Positions 17,003-26,632 of a DNA stretch of 64,000 bases are shown here, piece after piece. The stretch spans positions 640,521-704,520 of the forward strand of contig NZ_JALJXV010000001.1 in the NCBI RefSeq assembly GCF_024170285.1, written 5' to 3'. Positions within the stretch are counted from its first letter, which is position 1; each line of letters opens with the position of its first letter. Source of the DNA: Natronocella acetinitrilica (GTDB lineage: Bacteria > Pseudomonadota > Gammaproteobacteria > Nitrococcales > Aquisalimonadaceae). The notes under the pieces are model-generated. The model had not been told where the DNA came from, ran no database searches, and was given only the letters and a program-made list of their open reading frames with translations. Both the position numbers and the translations under genes were made by a program.

Positions 17003-18277
17003 ATGGTTTCGGATCGCCGCAAGCAACTGTCCGTGCTCACCGCCAACACCGGCGCCTTTACCATCTGTTTCGCGATCTGGGTGGTTTTCGGTGTCATCGG
17101 TAACCCCATCGCCGACGAAATGGGTCTGAATGAGACCCAGTTCGGCATTCTTACGGCCATCCCCATACTCACCGGCTCACTGATCCGGCTGCCGCTGGGC
17201 ATGCTGGCGGATCGCATCGGCGGGCGGCCGGTGTTCGCCGCCACCATGCTGGCCACCGTCATTCCCATGTACCTGCTCCAGTTTGCAACGGCCTACTGGC
17301 AGTTGCTCGTGCTCGGCGCCCTCATCGGCGTCGCTGGTGGTTCCTTCTCGGTGGGTATCGCCTACACGGCGCGCTTCTTTCCCCGGGAGCAGCAGGGTTT
17401 CGCCATGGGGATCTTCGGCGCTGGCAACGCCGGGGCGGCGCTGACCAAGTACGTGGCGCCGACCATCGTGGTGATCTGGGGCTGGCAGGCGGTGCCGAGC
17501 GTCTACGCGCTGGCCATGCTGGTCACGGTGGTGCTGTTCTGGATCTTCACCTACCCGGAGCCGGAGCGCGCCCAGGTGGGTCAGGCCACCTTCGGCGAAC
17601 AGCTCTCGCTGCTGCGCGACCCCAAGGTGTGGAAGTACTGCCAGTACTACTCGGTGGTGTTCGGTGGCTACGTCGCACTGTCCCTGTACCTGACCCGCTA
17701 CTACATCATGGAATACGGCATCGGCCTGCAGCTTGCCGCCCTGATCGCCACCATCTTCGTGCTGCCCTCGGGTGTGGTCCGCGCGTTCGGTGGCTGGCTG
17801 TCCGACCGCTTCGGCGCCCACACCGTGACCTGGTGGTGCATGTGGTCGAGCTTCGTCTGCCTGTTCGTCATGTCGTATCCGTACACCGAGTACGCGGTGT
17901 ATCAGCGCGACGGCACGGCGGTGACCTTCTCCTTCGGCGTCAACGTCTGGCTGTTCACGGCGCTGCTGTTCGTCGTCGGCATTGCCTGGGGTGTCGGCAA
18001 GGCCTCGGTGTTCAAGTACATCTCCGACGACTACGACCGCAACATCGGCGTGGTCTCGGGCATCGTCGGTCTGGCCGGCGGGCTCGGCGGCTTCCTGCTG
18101 CCCATCATGTTCGGCGCCCTGGTGGACGTCACCGGGGTCTCCAGCACCGTCTTCATGCTGCTGTTCGGCGTCACCGGCGTGTCTCTGATCTGGATGTGGT
18201 GGACCGAGCGCCGCGCCATCGTGATTCAGCGCGCGCAACTGGGCGATGCCGACTACCTCGCCGACCGGACTCTCTAG
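17003..18277 (+). CDS. narK: Nitrate/nitrite transporter NarK1 (MFS)
   Basis: A 424-aa major facilitator of the nitrate-nitrite porter family with 12 predicted helices. The MFS A-motif GMLADRIGGRP follows helix 2, the glycine-rich nitrate signature is GAGNAGAALTKYVAPTI in helix 5, and a second A-like motif GGWLSDRFGAH lies in the second half. Type 1 members are thought to import nitrate with protons. GGAG precedes ATG 17003. It is the first gene after the FNR box. The second porter begins 18 bases after its stop. Confidence 0.92.
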   Translation: MVSDRRKQLSVLTANTGAFTICFAIWVVFGVIGNPIADEMGLNETQFGILTAIPILTGSLIRLPLGMLADRIGGRPVFAATMLATVIPMYLLQFATAYWQLLVLGALIGVAGGSFSVGIAYTARFFPREQQGFAMGIFGAGNAGAALTKYVAPTIVVIWGWQAVPSVYALAMLVTVVLFWIFTYPEPERAQVGQATFGEQLSLLRDPKVWKYCQYYSVVFGGYVALSLYLTRYYIMEYGIGLQLAALIATIFVLPSGVVRAFGGWLSDRFGAHTVTWWCMWSSFVCLFVMSYPYTEYAVYQRDGTAVTFSFGVNVWLFTALLFVVGIAWGVGKASVFKYISDDYDRNIGVVSGIVGLAGGLGGFLLPIMFGALVDVTGVSSTVFMLLFGVTGVSLIWMWWTERRAIVIQRAQLGDADYLADRTL

Positions 18278-18295
18278 GCCTCAAACCCGCGGGTG

Positions 18296-19720
18296 ATGAC
18301 CATGGCAAGCACTTCGACCACTGCCAAACAGACCGGACCGGGACGCGTCATCGACGACTGGAGCCCGGAGGACAAGACTTTCTGGCAGGAGACCGGCAAG
18401 CGGGTGGCCAACCGCAACCTGTGGATCTCCATCCCCTGCCTGCTGCTGGCCTTCGCCGTGTGGATGGTGTGGTCGGTGGTGGTGGTGAACCTGCCCCGGG
18501 TGGGCTTCGAGTACACCACCAACCAGTTGTTCTGGCTGGCCTCGCTGCCGGGGCTCTCCGGCGCCACGCTGCGGATTTTCTACTCCTTCATGGTGCCGAT
18601 TTTCGGCGGTCGCCGCTGGACCGCCATCAGCACCGCCTCGCTGCTGCTCCCGGCGCTGGGCATCGGCTTTGCCACCCAGAATCCGGACACCCCCTTCTGG
18701 GTCATGGCACTGCTGGCGGTGCTCTGTGGATTCGGCGGCGGCAACTTCGCCTCCAGCATGGCCAACATCTCATTTTTCTTCCCCAAGGCGGAAAAGGGCA
18801 CGGCGCTGGGCCTGAACGCGGGCCTGGGGAACCTGGGGGTGAGCATCGTGCAGTTCGTGGTGCCGCTGGTGATCGTGGCCGGCGTGTTCGGCGCCTTCGG
18901 CGGCGAGCCGCTGACCTACGAGCACGGTGATGTCACCCGGCCCATGTGGCTGCAGAACGCGGGTTTCATCTGGGTGCCGTTCCTGGTGCTGGCGGCGCTG
19001 GCCGCCTGGTTCGGCATGAATGACCTGGCCAATGCCCGGGCCTCGTTCCGGGAGCAGGCCATCATCTTCAAGCGCAAGCACAACTGGATCATGTGCTGGC
19101 TCTACCTCGGCACCTTCGGCTCCTTCATCGGCTATTCCGCCGGCTTCCCCATGCTCATCAACAGCCAGTTCCCGGCGGTGGACGGCACCCAGTTCGCCTT
19201 CCTCGGGCCGCTGGTGGGTGCGTTGATCCGCCCCGTGGGCGGCTGGATGTCGGACAAGTGGGGCGGTGCCAAGGTCACCTTCTGGAACTTCGTGGTGATG
19301 GCCCTGGCGGTGGTGGGGGTGATGTGGTTTTTGCCCAGTGCCGCCGGTCCGGGCAATTTCTGGGGCTTTTTCGCCATGTTCATGGTGCTGTTCCTCACCA
19401 CCGGCATCGGCAACGGCTCCACCTTCCGCATGATCCCCGTGATCTTCATGACCGAGCGCCTGCGCGACGTCGAGGGCAAGGGCGAGGCCGCCGAGAAACA
19501 GGCGGTGATCGACGCCAACAAGGAGGCCGCCGCCGTGCTCGGCTTCACTTCCGCCATCGGCGCCTACGGCGCGTTCTTCATTCCCCGCAGCTACGGCACC
19601 TCGATCTCGCTGACCGGCGGTGTCGAGGGGGCGCTCTGGGTATTCATCGCCTTTTACGTCAGCTGCATTGCAATCACCTGGTGGTACTACTCGCGCCGCA
19701 ACGCGCCGGTGCCCTGCTGA
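18296..19720 (+). CDS. narK: Nitrate/nitrite transporter NarK2 (MFS)
   Basis: A 474-aa nitrate-nitrite porter of the second type, with a long hydrophilic N-terminus (VIDDWSPEDKTFWQETGKRVANRNLWIS) typical of NarK2. The nitrate signature GGGNFASSMANISFFFPKAEKG and a second GNGSTFRMIPVIF are clear. Type 2 porters act mainly in nitrate/nitrite exchange. The paired narK1-narK2 layout resembles that of denitrifiers such as Paracoccus (fused) and Pseudomonas (separate). ATG 18296 is chosen; GTG 18293 and ATG 18302 are close alternatives. Confidence 0.92.
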   Translation: MTMASTSTTAKQTGPGRVIDDWSPEDKTFWQETGKRVANRNLWISIPCLLLAFAVWMVWSVVVVNLPRVGFEYTTNQLFWLASLPGLSGATLRIFYSFMVPIFGGRRWTAISTASLLLPALGIGFATQNPDTPFWVMALLAVLCGFGGGNFASSMANISFFFPKAEKGTALGLNAGLGNLGVSIVQFVVPLVIVAGVFGAFGGEPLTYEHGDVTRPMWLQNAGFIWVPFLVLAALAAWFGMNDLANARASFREQAIIFKRKHNWIMCWLYLGTFGSFIGYSAGFPMLINSQFPAVDGTQFAFLGPLVGALIRPVGGWMSDKWGGAKVTFWNFVVMALAVVGVMWFLPSAAGPGNFWGFFAMFMVLFLTTGIGNGSTFRMIPVIFMTERLRDVEGKGEAAEKQAVIDANKEAAAVLGFTSAIGAYGAFFIPRSYGTSISLTGGVEGALWVFIAFYVSCIAITWWYYSRRNAPVPC

Positions 19721-19750
19721 AACACGAACCGAGAACGCGAGGAGACGACA

Positions 19751-22700
19751 ATGAGTTTCTTTCTCGACCGACTGACCTTTTTCCAGCGTGTGGAGGGTGA
19801 GTTCTCCGACGGCCACGGTGTGACCACCGGGGATTCCCGCCGCTGGGAGGACGCCTACCGCAGCCGCTGGCAGCACGACAAGGTGGTGCGCTCCACCCAC
19901 GGGGTCAACTGCACTGGCGCCTGCAGCTGGAAGATCTACCTCAAGAATGGCCTGGTGACCTGGGAGACCCAGCAGACCGATTACCCCCGCACCCGGCCCG
20001 ACATGCCCAACCACGAGCCACGGGGCTGCGCCCGGGGGGCGAGCTACTCCTGGTACATCTACAGCGCCAACCGTCTCAAGCACCCCATGGTGCGGGGCCA
20101 TCTGCTGCGGCTGTGGCGCGAGGCGCTGCAGCGTCACGACGACCCGGTGGACGCCTGGGCCTCCATCGTCGAGGACCCGGAAAAGAGCCGGCAGTACAAG
20201 TCGCGCCGGGGCAAGGGCGGGCTGGTGCGCTCCACCTGGGACGAGGTCAACCGGATGATTGCCGCCGCCAACGTCTACACGGCGCGCAAGTACGGCCCGG
20301 ACCGCATCATCGGCTTCTCGCCGATCCCCGCCATGTCCATGGTGTCCTACGCCGCCGGCTCGCGGTACCTGTCGCTGATCGGCGGGGTCTGCATGAGCTT
20401 TTACGACTGGTACTGCGACCTGCCCCCCAGCTCGCCGCAGACCTGGGGCGAGCAGACCGACGTGCCGGAGTCCGCCGACTGGTACAACTCAAGCTTCATC
20501 ATGATGTGGGGCTCCAACGTGCCCCAGACCCGCACCCCCGACGCCCACTTCATGACCGAGGTGCGCTACAAGGGCGCGAAGATCGTCACTGTCTGCCCGG
20601 ACTACTCCGAGGCTTCCAAGTTCGGCGACCTGTGGCTGGCGCCGAGGCAGGGCACCGACGCCGCCCTGGCCATGGCCTTCGGCCACGTGATCCTCAAGGA
20701 ATTCCACGTCGACAAGCCCAGCGCCTACTTCACCGACTACGCCCGCAAGTACACCGACATGCCCTGCCTGGTGCGGCTGGACAAGACCGACAAGGGCTAC
20801 CAGGCGGGCCGGCTGCTGCGCGCCTCGGACTTCGACAAGTCCCTGGGGCAGAAGAACAACCCCGAGTGGAAGACGGTGGCCTTCGACGAGAAGAGCGGCA
20901 AGGTGGTGGTGCCCAACGGCGCCATCGGCTTCCGCTGGGGCGAGGACGGCCGCTGGAACCTGGAAGAGAAGGAGGCCGGCGGCAAGAAGACACAGCTCCA
21001 GCTTTCCCATCTGGAGGGCAGGGACGACGTGGCCGACGTCGGCTTCCCCTACTTCGGCGGCAAGGAGCATGAGCTCGGCCGCTTCACCCCCAACCCCCAG
21101 GAGGACGTGATCTACCGCAAGGTGCCGGTGCGCCGGATCCAGCTCGCCGACGGCGAGGAGGTGCTGGTGGCCTCGGTGTTCGACCTGATCACCGCCCACT
21201 ACGGTGTGGATCGCGGGTTGGACTGCCCGAACACGCCGAGCAGCTATGACGATAACCTGCCCTATACCCCGGCCTGGCAGGAGCAGATTACCGGGGTCAA
21301 GCCGCAGCACGTGATCAGCGTGGCCCGGGAGTTCGCCCGCAACGCCGACAAGACCCAGGGCAAGTCCATGATCATTCTCGGTGCCGGCCTCAACCACTGG
21401 TACCACATGGACATGAATTACCGCGGCATCATCAACATGCTGGTGTTCTGCGGGTGCATTGGCCAGAGCGGCGGTGGCTGGGCCCACTACGTGGGACAGG
21501 AAAAGCTGCGGCCGCAGACCGGCTGGCAGCCGCTTGCCTTCGCCCTGGACTGGGCGCGGCCACCGCGGCACATGAATTCCACCTCGTTTTTCTACGCCCA
21601 CACGGACCAGTGGCGCTACGAGAAGCTCCACGTCTCCGACATGCTCTCGCCGCTGGCTGACGCCTCCCAGTTCCAGGGCAGCATGATCGACTTCAATGTC
21701 CGCGCCGAGCGCATGGGCTGGCTGCCATCGGCACCCCAACTCGCCGCCAACCCGCTGGAGGTGGCGCGACAGGCAGCGGAGGCCGGCAAGGAGCCGAAGG
21801 ACTACGTGGTGGAGCAGCTCAAGAGCGGTCGCCTGGCCATGGCCTGCGAGGATCCCGACAACCCGGTGAACTTCCCCCGCAACCTGTTCATCTGGCGCTC
21901 CAACCTGCTTGGCTCCAGTGGCAAGGGCCATGAGTACTTCCTCAAGCACCTGCTGGGCACGGCCCATGGTGTCCAGGGCAAGGATCTGGGCGAGGAGGGC
22001 GAGGAAAAGCCCATGGAAGTGGTGTGGCGGGACGAGAACACCGACGGGAAGCTGGATCTGCTGGTGACACTGGACTTCCGCATGTCCACCACCTGCCTTT
22101 ACTCCGACGTGGTGCTACCGACCGCCACCTGGTACGAGAAGAACGATCTCAATACTTCGGACATGCACCCGTTCATTCACCCGCTGTCCGAGGCGGTGAG
22201 CCCCTGCTGGGAGTCCCGCAGTGACTGGGACATCTACAAGGGTATTGCCCGGACATTCTCCGAGCTTGCGCCGAATCACCTGGGCAAGGAAACCGATATC
22301 GTTGCCCTGCCCATCCTCCACGACAGCCCGGCGGAGCTGGCGCAGCCCTTCGATGTGCAGGAATGGCGCAAGGGCGAATGCGAGCCCATCCCCGGCAAGA
22401 CCATGCCAAACCTGGTGGCGGTGGAGCGCGACTACCCCAACGTCTACGCCCGGTTCACCGCCCTTGGGCCGCTGATGGACAAGATCGGCAATGGCGGCAA
22501 GGGGATTGCCTGGAATACAGAGCACGAGGTGAAGCTGCTGGGCGATCTCAACGGCCGTCACCTGGGCGAGGGGGTGAACCGCGGCATGGCGCGCATCGAG
22601 ACGGCCATCGACGCCGCCGAGGTCATCATGACCCTCGCGCCGGAGACCAACGGCGAGGTGGCGGTGAAGGCATGGGCGGCGCTCGGCAAACAGACCGGGC

Positions 22701-23506
22701 GGGATCACACCCACCTGGCCCTGCCCCGGGAGGACGACAAGATCCGCTTCCGGGACATCGTCGCCCAGCCGCGCAAGATCATCTCCTCGCCCACCTGGTC
22801 GGGACTGGAATCCGAGCATGTGTCCTACAACGCCGGCTACACCAACGTCCACGAGCTGATTCCCTGGCGCACCCTCACCGGCCGCCAGCAGCTCTACCAG
22901 GATCACAAGTGGATGCGTGCTTTCGGCGAGGGCTTCGTGCTCTACAAGCCACCGGTGAATATGCGCACCACCCAGAGCATCCAGGGGGTGCGGGGCAACG
23001 GTAACGAGGAGATTGCGCTGAACTGGATCACGCCCCACCAGAAGTGGGGTATCCACAGCACCTACAGCGAAAACCTGCTGATGCTGACGTTGTCTCGCGG
23101 CGGCCCCTGCGTATGGATGAGCGAGACCGACGCCCAGAAGGTCGGGATCGTCGATAACGACTGGATCGAGTGCTTCAACAGCAACGGTGCCCTGGTGGCC
23201 CGGGCGGTGGTCAGCCAGCGGGTGCCCGAAGGCATGGTGATGATGTACCACGCCCAGGAGAAGCTGGTGAACACCCCCGGATCGGAGATCAGCGGCGAGC
23301 GGGGCGGTATCCACAACTCCGTGACCCGGGCCGTGCTCAAGCCCACCCACATGATCGGCGGTTACGCCCAGCTCAGCTACGGCTTCAACTACTACGGCAC
23401 TGTCGGTTCCAACCGGGACGAGTTCGTGGTGCTGCGCAAGATGAACCGGGTCGACTGGCTGGAAGGCGACGACGAAAGCATTTACCAGGCGGAGGAGCAG
23501 GCATGA
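19751..23506 (+). CDS. narG: Respiratory nitrate reductase alpha subunit NarG
   Basis: A 1251-aa molybdo-bis-MGD enzyme that reduces nitrate to nitrite on the cytoplasmic side of the inner membrane. The FS0 cluster ligands are His50, Cys54, Cys58 and Cys93, one position later than in E. coli NarG. The Mo ligand Asp is in YDWYCDLPPSSPQTWGEQTD (about residue 223). WGSNVPQTRTPDAH and the C-terminal dinucleotide-binding region SYGFNYYGTVGSNRDEF are conserved. No twin-arginine signal is present, as expected for NarG. RBS GAGGAGACG precedes ATG 19751, and the stop overlaps narH. Confidence 0.97.
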   Translation: MSFFLDRLTFFQRVEGEFSDGHGVTTGDSRRWEDAYRSRWQHDKVVRSTHGVNCTGACSWKIYLKNGLVTWETQQTDYPRTRPDMPNHEPRGCARGASYSWYIYSANRLKHPMVRGHLLRLWREALQRHDDPVDAWASIVEDPEKSRQYKSRRGKGGLVRSTWDEVNRMIAAANVYTARKYGPDRIIGFSPIPAMSMVSYAAGSRYLSLIGGVCMSFYDWYCDLPPSSPQTWGEQTDVPESADWYNSSFIMMWGSNVPQTRTPDAHFMTEVRYKGAKIVTVCPDYSEASKFGDLWLAPRQGTDAALAMAFGHVILKEFHVDKPSAYFTDYARKYTDMPCLVRLDKTDKGYQAGRLLRASDFDKSLGQKNNPEWKTVAFDEKSGKVVVPNGAIGFRWGEDGRWNLEEKEAGGKKTQLQLSHLEGRDDVADVGFPYFGGKEHELGRFTPNPQEDVIYRKVPVRRIQLADGEEVLVASVFDLITAHYGVDRGLDCPNTPSSYDDNLPYTPAWQEQITGVKPQHVISVAREFARNADKTQGKSMIILGAGLNHWYHMDMNYRGIINMLVFCGCIGQSGGGWAHYVGQEKLRPQTGWQPLAFALDWARPPRHMNSTSFFYAHTDQWRYEKLHVSDMLSPLADASQFQGSMIDFNVRAERMGWLPSAPQLAANPLEVARQAAEAGKEPKDYVVEQLKSGRLAMACEDPDNPVNFPRNLFIWRSNLLGSSGKGHEYFLKHLLGTAHGVQGKDLGEEGEEKPMEVVWRDENTDGKLDLLVTLDFRMSTTCLYSDVVLPTATWYEKNDLNTSDMHPFIHPLSEAVSPCWESRSDWDIYKGIARTFSELAPNHLGKETDIVALPILHDSPAELAQPFDVQEWRKGECEPIPGKTMPNLVAVERDYPNVYARFTALGPLMDKIGNGGKGIAWNTEHEVKLLGDLNGRHLGEGVNRGMARIETAIDAAEVIMTLAPETNGEVAVKAWAALGKQTGRDHTHLALPREDDKIRFRDIVAQPRKIISSPTWSGLESEHVSYNAGYTNVHELIPWRTLTGRQQLYQDHKWMRAFGEGFVLYKPPVNMRTTQSIQGVRGNGNEEIALNWITPHQKWGIHSTYSENLLMLTLSRGGPCVWMSETDAQKVGIVDNDWIECFNSNGALVARAVVSQRVPEGMVMMYHAQEKLVNTPGSEISGERGGIHNSVTRAVLKPTHMIGGYAQLSYGFNYYGTVGSNRDEFVVLRKMNRVDWLEGDDESIYQAEEQA

Positions 23507-25077
23507 AAGTCCGCGCACAGATTGGAAAGGTACTGAATCTCGACAAATGCATCGGCTGCCATACCTGCTCCGTGACCTGCAAGAACGTGTGGACGTCGCG
23601 CGAGGGCATGGAGTACGCCTGGTTCAACAACGTCGAGACCAAGCCCGGCATCGGCTACCCGAAGGATTGGGAGAACCAGGACAAGTGGAAAGGCGGCTGG
23701 AGCCTGCGCAAGGGGGATCTGCAGCCCAAGGCGGGTGGCAAGTGGCGGATATTCGCCAATCTCTTCGCCAACCCGGATCTGCCCGGCATCGACGACTACT
23801 ACGAGCCGTTCAACTACGACTACCAGCGGCTGCACAACGCACCAGACTCCAAGCACCAGCCGGTAGCCAAGCCCTTCTCGGCGCTCACCGGGCAGCCCAT
23901 GGACAAGATCGAGTGGGGACCGAACTGGGAGGAGATCCTCGGCGGCGAGTTCGCCAAGCGGTCGAAGGACTACAACTTCAAGGACGTGGAAAAGCAGATG
24001 TACGGGCAGTTCGAAAACACCTTCATGATGTACCTGCCCCGGCTCTGCGAGCACTGCCTGAACCCCACCTGCGTGGCGTCCTGCCCCTCCGGCGCGATCT
24101 ACAAGCGGGAGGAAGACGGCATCGTTCTCATCGACCAGGACAAATGCCGCGGCTGGCGCATGTGCGTCTCCGGCTGTCCCTACAAGAAGATCTACTATAA
24201 CTGGCAATCTGGAAAGTCGGAGAAGTGCACCTTCTGTTTCCCGCGCATCGAGGTGGGCCAGCCCACGGTGTGTTCCGAGACCTGTGTAGGGCGGATTCGC
24301 TACCTGGGCGTTGTGCTCTACGACGCGGACCTGATCAAGGAAGCGGCTTCAACTGCCTCCGAGCAGGATCTCTACGAGCAGCAGATGCGCATCTTCCTTG
24401 ATCCCCACGACCCGGCGGTGATCGAGGCGGCGCGCAAGGAAGGCATCCCCGACGACTGGCTCGAGGCGGCCAAGCGCTCCGCGGTCTACAAGATGGCCAT
24501 GGACTGGAAGGTGGCCTTCCCGCTGCACCCGGAGTACCGCACCCTGCCCATGGTCTGGTACATCCCGCCCCTCTCGCCCATCCAGTCGGCGGCGGATGCC
24601 GGGGCCATCGAGACCAATGGCCTGATCCCGGATGTGAAGTCCCTGCGTATCCCCGTCAAGTACCTGGCCAACATGCTCACCGCTGGCGATGAACGGCCCG
24701 TGATCAAGGCCCTGGAGCGCATGCTGGCCATGCGTCACTTCAAGCGCAGCCAGACCGTGGATGGCGAGCCTGACTACAGCGTGCTGGAGCGGGTCGGCCT
24801 CAGCGAGGAGATGGTGGAGGACATGTACCGGATCATGGCCATCGCCAACTACGAGGACCGTTTCGACATCCCCACGGCGAAGCGTGAGCTGTCCCTGGAT
24901 GACGCCTACGGGGAGCGGGCGGGCTGTGGCTTCAGCTTCGGTGATGGTTGTCAGACCGCCAGCACCGGGTCCACGCCGACGGACATTTTCGGTGGCAAGC
25001 GGGCCAGCCGGCGGGCATTTCCTGCCAAGGTCGAATTCAAGACCCGCAAGCCGGAAACCGAGCGGGAGGAGTCGTGA
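23503..25077 (+). CDS. narH: Respiratory nitrate reductase beta subunit NarH
   Basis: A 524-aa electron-transfer subunit carrying three [4Fe-4S] and one [3Fe-4S] cluster between NarI haems and NarG. Cysteine groups are CIGCHTCSVTCKNVW, CEHCLNPTCVASCPSG, CRGWRMCVSGCPYKK (the Trp replaces a fourth Cys, giving the 3Fe cluster) and CTFCFPRIEVGQPTVCSETC. The start ATG overlaps the narG stop as ATGA. A longer upstream reading is a shadow of narG. Confidence 0.97.
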   Translation: MKVRAQIGKVLNLDKCIGCHTCSVTCKNVWTSREGMEYAWFNNVETKPGIGYPKDWENQDKWKGGWSLRKGDLQPKAGGKWRIFANLFANPDLPGIDDYYEPFNYDYQRLHNAPDSKHQPVAKPFSALTGQPMDKIEWGPNWEEILGGEFAKRSKDYNFKDVEKQMYGQFENTFMMYLPRLCEHCLNPTCVASCPSGAIYKREEDGIVLIDQDKCRGWRMCVSGCPYKKIYYNWQSGKSEKCTFCFPRIEVGQPTVCSETCVGRIRYLGVVLYDADLIKEAASTASEQDLYEQQMRIFLDPHDPAVIEAARKEGIPDDWLEAAKRSAVYKMAMDWKVAFPLHPEYRTLPMVWYIPPLSPIQSAADAGAIETNGLIPDVKSLRIPVKYLANMLTAGDERPVIKALERMLAMRHFKRSQTVDGEPDYSVLERVGLSEEMVEDMYRIMAIANYEDRFDIPTAKRELSLDDAYGERAGCGFSFGDGCQTASTGSTPTDIFGGKRASRRAFPAKVEFKTRKPETEREES

Positions 25078-25778
25078 TGCAAACGCTCAAGGCCATTGCC
25101 GTGATGCTGCACTACCCGGATGAGACGCTGCAGCGCCATGCCGGCGAACTGGTGGACATGGTGGGTGCCGAGCGGCGGCTGTCCTCCGTGACACGCCGGC
25201 AACTCATCGATCTGATCCGTCATTGGCAAAGCGAGGATCTGCTTGATCTGCAGGCCGCCTATGTGGGCCTGTTCGATCGCAGCCGTGCATTGTCCCTGCA
25301 CCTTTTCGAGCACGTTCACGGCGAGTCCCGGGATCGGGGGCAGGCCATGGTGGATCTGCAGGACATCTACCGGAAGCAGGGCCTGGACATCGCCGCCAAT
25401 GAGCTGCCGGACTACGTGCCGCTGTTCCTGGAGTTCTGTTCCCGGTTGCCCGAGCAGGATGCCCGGGAGTGGCTGCAGGAAGTGGCCCATCTGCTGTTGT
25501 TGCTGCATGGGCGCTTGCAGCAGCGGGAAAGTAGTTACGCGGCGCTGTTCCAGGCGCTGCTCGAACTGGGTGAAGTGGCGGAGCCGGATGCCGATTTCCG
25601 CCGCCAGCTCAGCGAGGAAGAGCGGGACGATACCCCCGAGGCGCTGGATCGTGTCTGGGCGGAGGAGCCGGTGATCTTCGGCCCCACCGATGGCTGCGGT
25701 GGCGCCAGGACCAACACTGGCCAGGCGGTACCCGTGGAGTGGACTGACCGTCGCAAGACCGTGACCGAGGAGTCATAA
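25077..25778 (+). CDS. narJ: Nitrate reductase assembly chaperone NarJ
   Basis: A 233-aa TorD-family helical chaperone needed for inserting the Mo cofactor into NarG before membrane docking. It shows the LHLFEHVHGESRDRGQAM motif and the PDYVPLFLEFCSRLP segment of NarJ. ATG 25077 overlaps the narH stop (GTG 25074 also possible). It ends 1 base before narI. The C-terminus (PTDGCGGARTNTGQ) is polar and probably flexible. Confidence 0.94.
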   Translation: MQTLKAIAVMLHYPDETLQRHAGELVDMVGAERRLSSVTRRQLIDLIRHWQSEDLLDLQAAYVGLFDRSRALSLHLFEHVHGESRDRGQAMVDLQDIYRKQGLDIAANELPDYVPLFLEFCSRLPEQDAREWLQEVAHLLLLLHGRLQQRESSYAALFQALLELGEVAEPDADFRRQLSEEERDDTPEALDRVWAEEPVIFGPTDGCGGARTNTGQAVPVEWTDRRKTVTEES

Positions 25779-25779
25779 C

Positions 25780-26472
25780 ATGTACCTCTACCTTCATGAA
25801 CTCGCCTTTGGTGTCTTCCCCTACATCGCGGGAAGCGTGTTCCTCCTGGGCAGCTTGCTGCGCTACGAAAAGAGCCAGTACACCTGGCGGACAGGCTCCA
25901 GCCAGATGCTGTCCAATGATCCCCTGTTCCGGCTTGGCAGCTATCTGTTCCACATTGGCGTGATCGCGTTGTTCTTCGGGCACCTGGTGGGGCTGCTGAC
26001 ACCCTACGCCGTGTACACGGCTCTCGGCATGACCTCCGGCGCCAAGCAACTCCTCGCCATCCTCATCGGCGGGTTCTTCGGGGTCATCTGCCTCGCGGGC
26101 ATGTTGATTCTGGCCTACCGGCGCACGGTGAATCCCCGGGTGCGGCGTACCGGCAGCCCCATGGACATGTTCATCCTGTATCTGCTGTTCGCCCAGCTCG
26201 CCACCGGGTTGCTGACCATCTTCGTGTCCACCGGCCACCTGAGCGGGGAAGTCATCGTGCAGATCTCCACCTGGGCGCAGCGTCTGGTGACCTTCCAGCC
26301 TAACGCGGCGGACACCATCATCGATGTCCACTGGATCTACAAGATCCACATGTTCCTCGGGATGGTCATGTTCTTCATTTTTCCATTCACCCGGCTGGTG
26401 CATGTGTGGAGCGTGCCTTACGGGTACATCGGCAGGGCGTACCAGGTGGTGCGTCGGCGGACGGCCATGTGA
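25780..26472 (+). CDS. narI: Respiratory nitrate reductase gamma subunit NarI
   Basis: A 230-aa five-helix membrane cytochrome b that oxidises quinol and passes electrons to NarH. The haem ligand histidines are visible as His58/His68 and His190/His208. The spacing (10 and 18) equals the E. coli pairs 56/66 and 187/205. The N-terminus MYLYLHELAFGVFPYIAG is typical. It starts right after narJ and completes narGHJI. A 316-base non-coding stretch with two giant hairpins follows. Confidence 0.96.
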   Translation: MYLYLHELAFGVFPYIAGSVFLLGSLLRYEKSQYTWRTGSSQMLSNDPLFRLGSYLFHIGVIALFFGHLVGLLTPYAVYTALGMTSGAKQLLAILIGGFFGVICLAGMLILAYRRTVNPRVRRTGSPMDMFILYLLFAQLATGLLTIFVSTGHLSGEVIVQISTWAQRLVTFQPNAADTIIDVHWIYKIHMFLGMVMFFIFPFTRLVHVWSVPYGYIGRAYQVVRRRTAM

Positions 26473-26484
26473 AGTGGTGACTGT

Positions 26485-26622
26485 GCCGTGGTTCGGTTGG
26501 GTTGGTTCGGGGTTTATCGTCGGGGACACGCCGTGAACCCATCCATGGGGGCTCGACAGCGACATCCCTGTCGCTGACGGTCCCCGACGATAAACCCCGA
26601 ACCAACCCAACCGAACCACGGC
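26485..26622 (+). repeat. Giant hairpin element A (42-bp perfect arms, structured core)
   Basis: Arms 26485-26526 and 26581-26622 are perfectly complementary over 42 bases. The 54-base inside contains two more palindromes: CCCATCCATGGG (26538-26549) and a hairpin with 8-bp arms CAGCGACA/TGTCGCTG (26557-26564, 26569-26576). The core begins GGACACGCCGT and ends ACGGTCC, as does element B read on the other strand. It starts 13 bases after the narI stop. The 26473-26788 gap contains this element, element B and no recognisable gene. Confidence 0.9.
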
Positions 26623-26632
26623 GACTTGTTGA

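Noticed and set aside
22115..23518. Long antisense open frames opposite narG (also 20489-21967)
   Set aside because: Same reason: high-GC third positions create open antisense frames over a well-conserved gene. No start site or motif supports translation.
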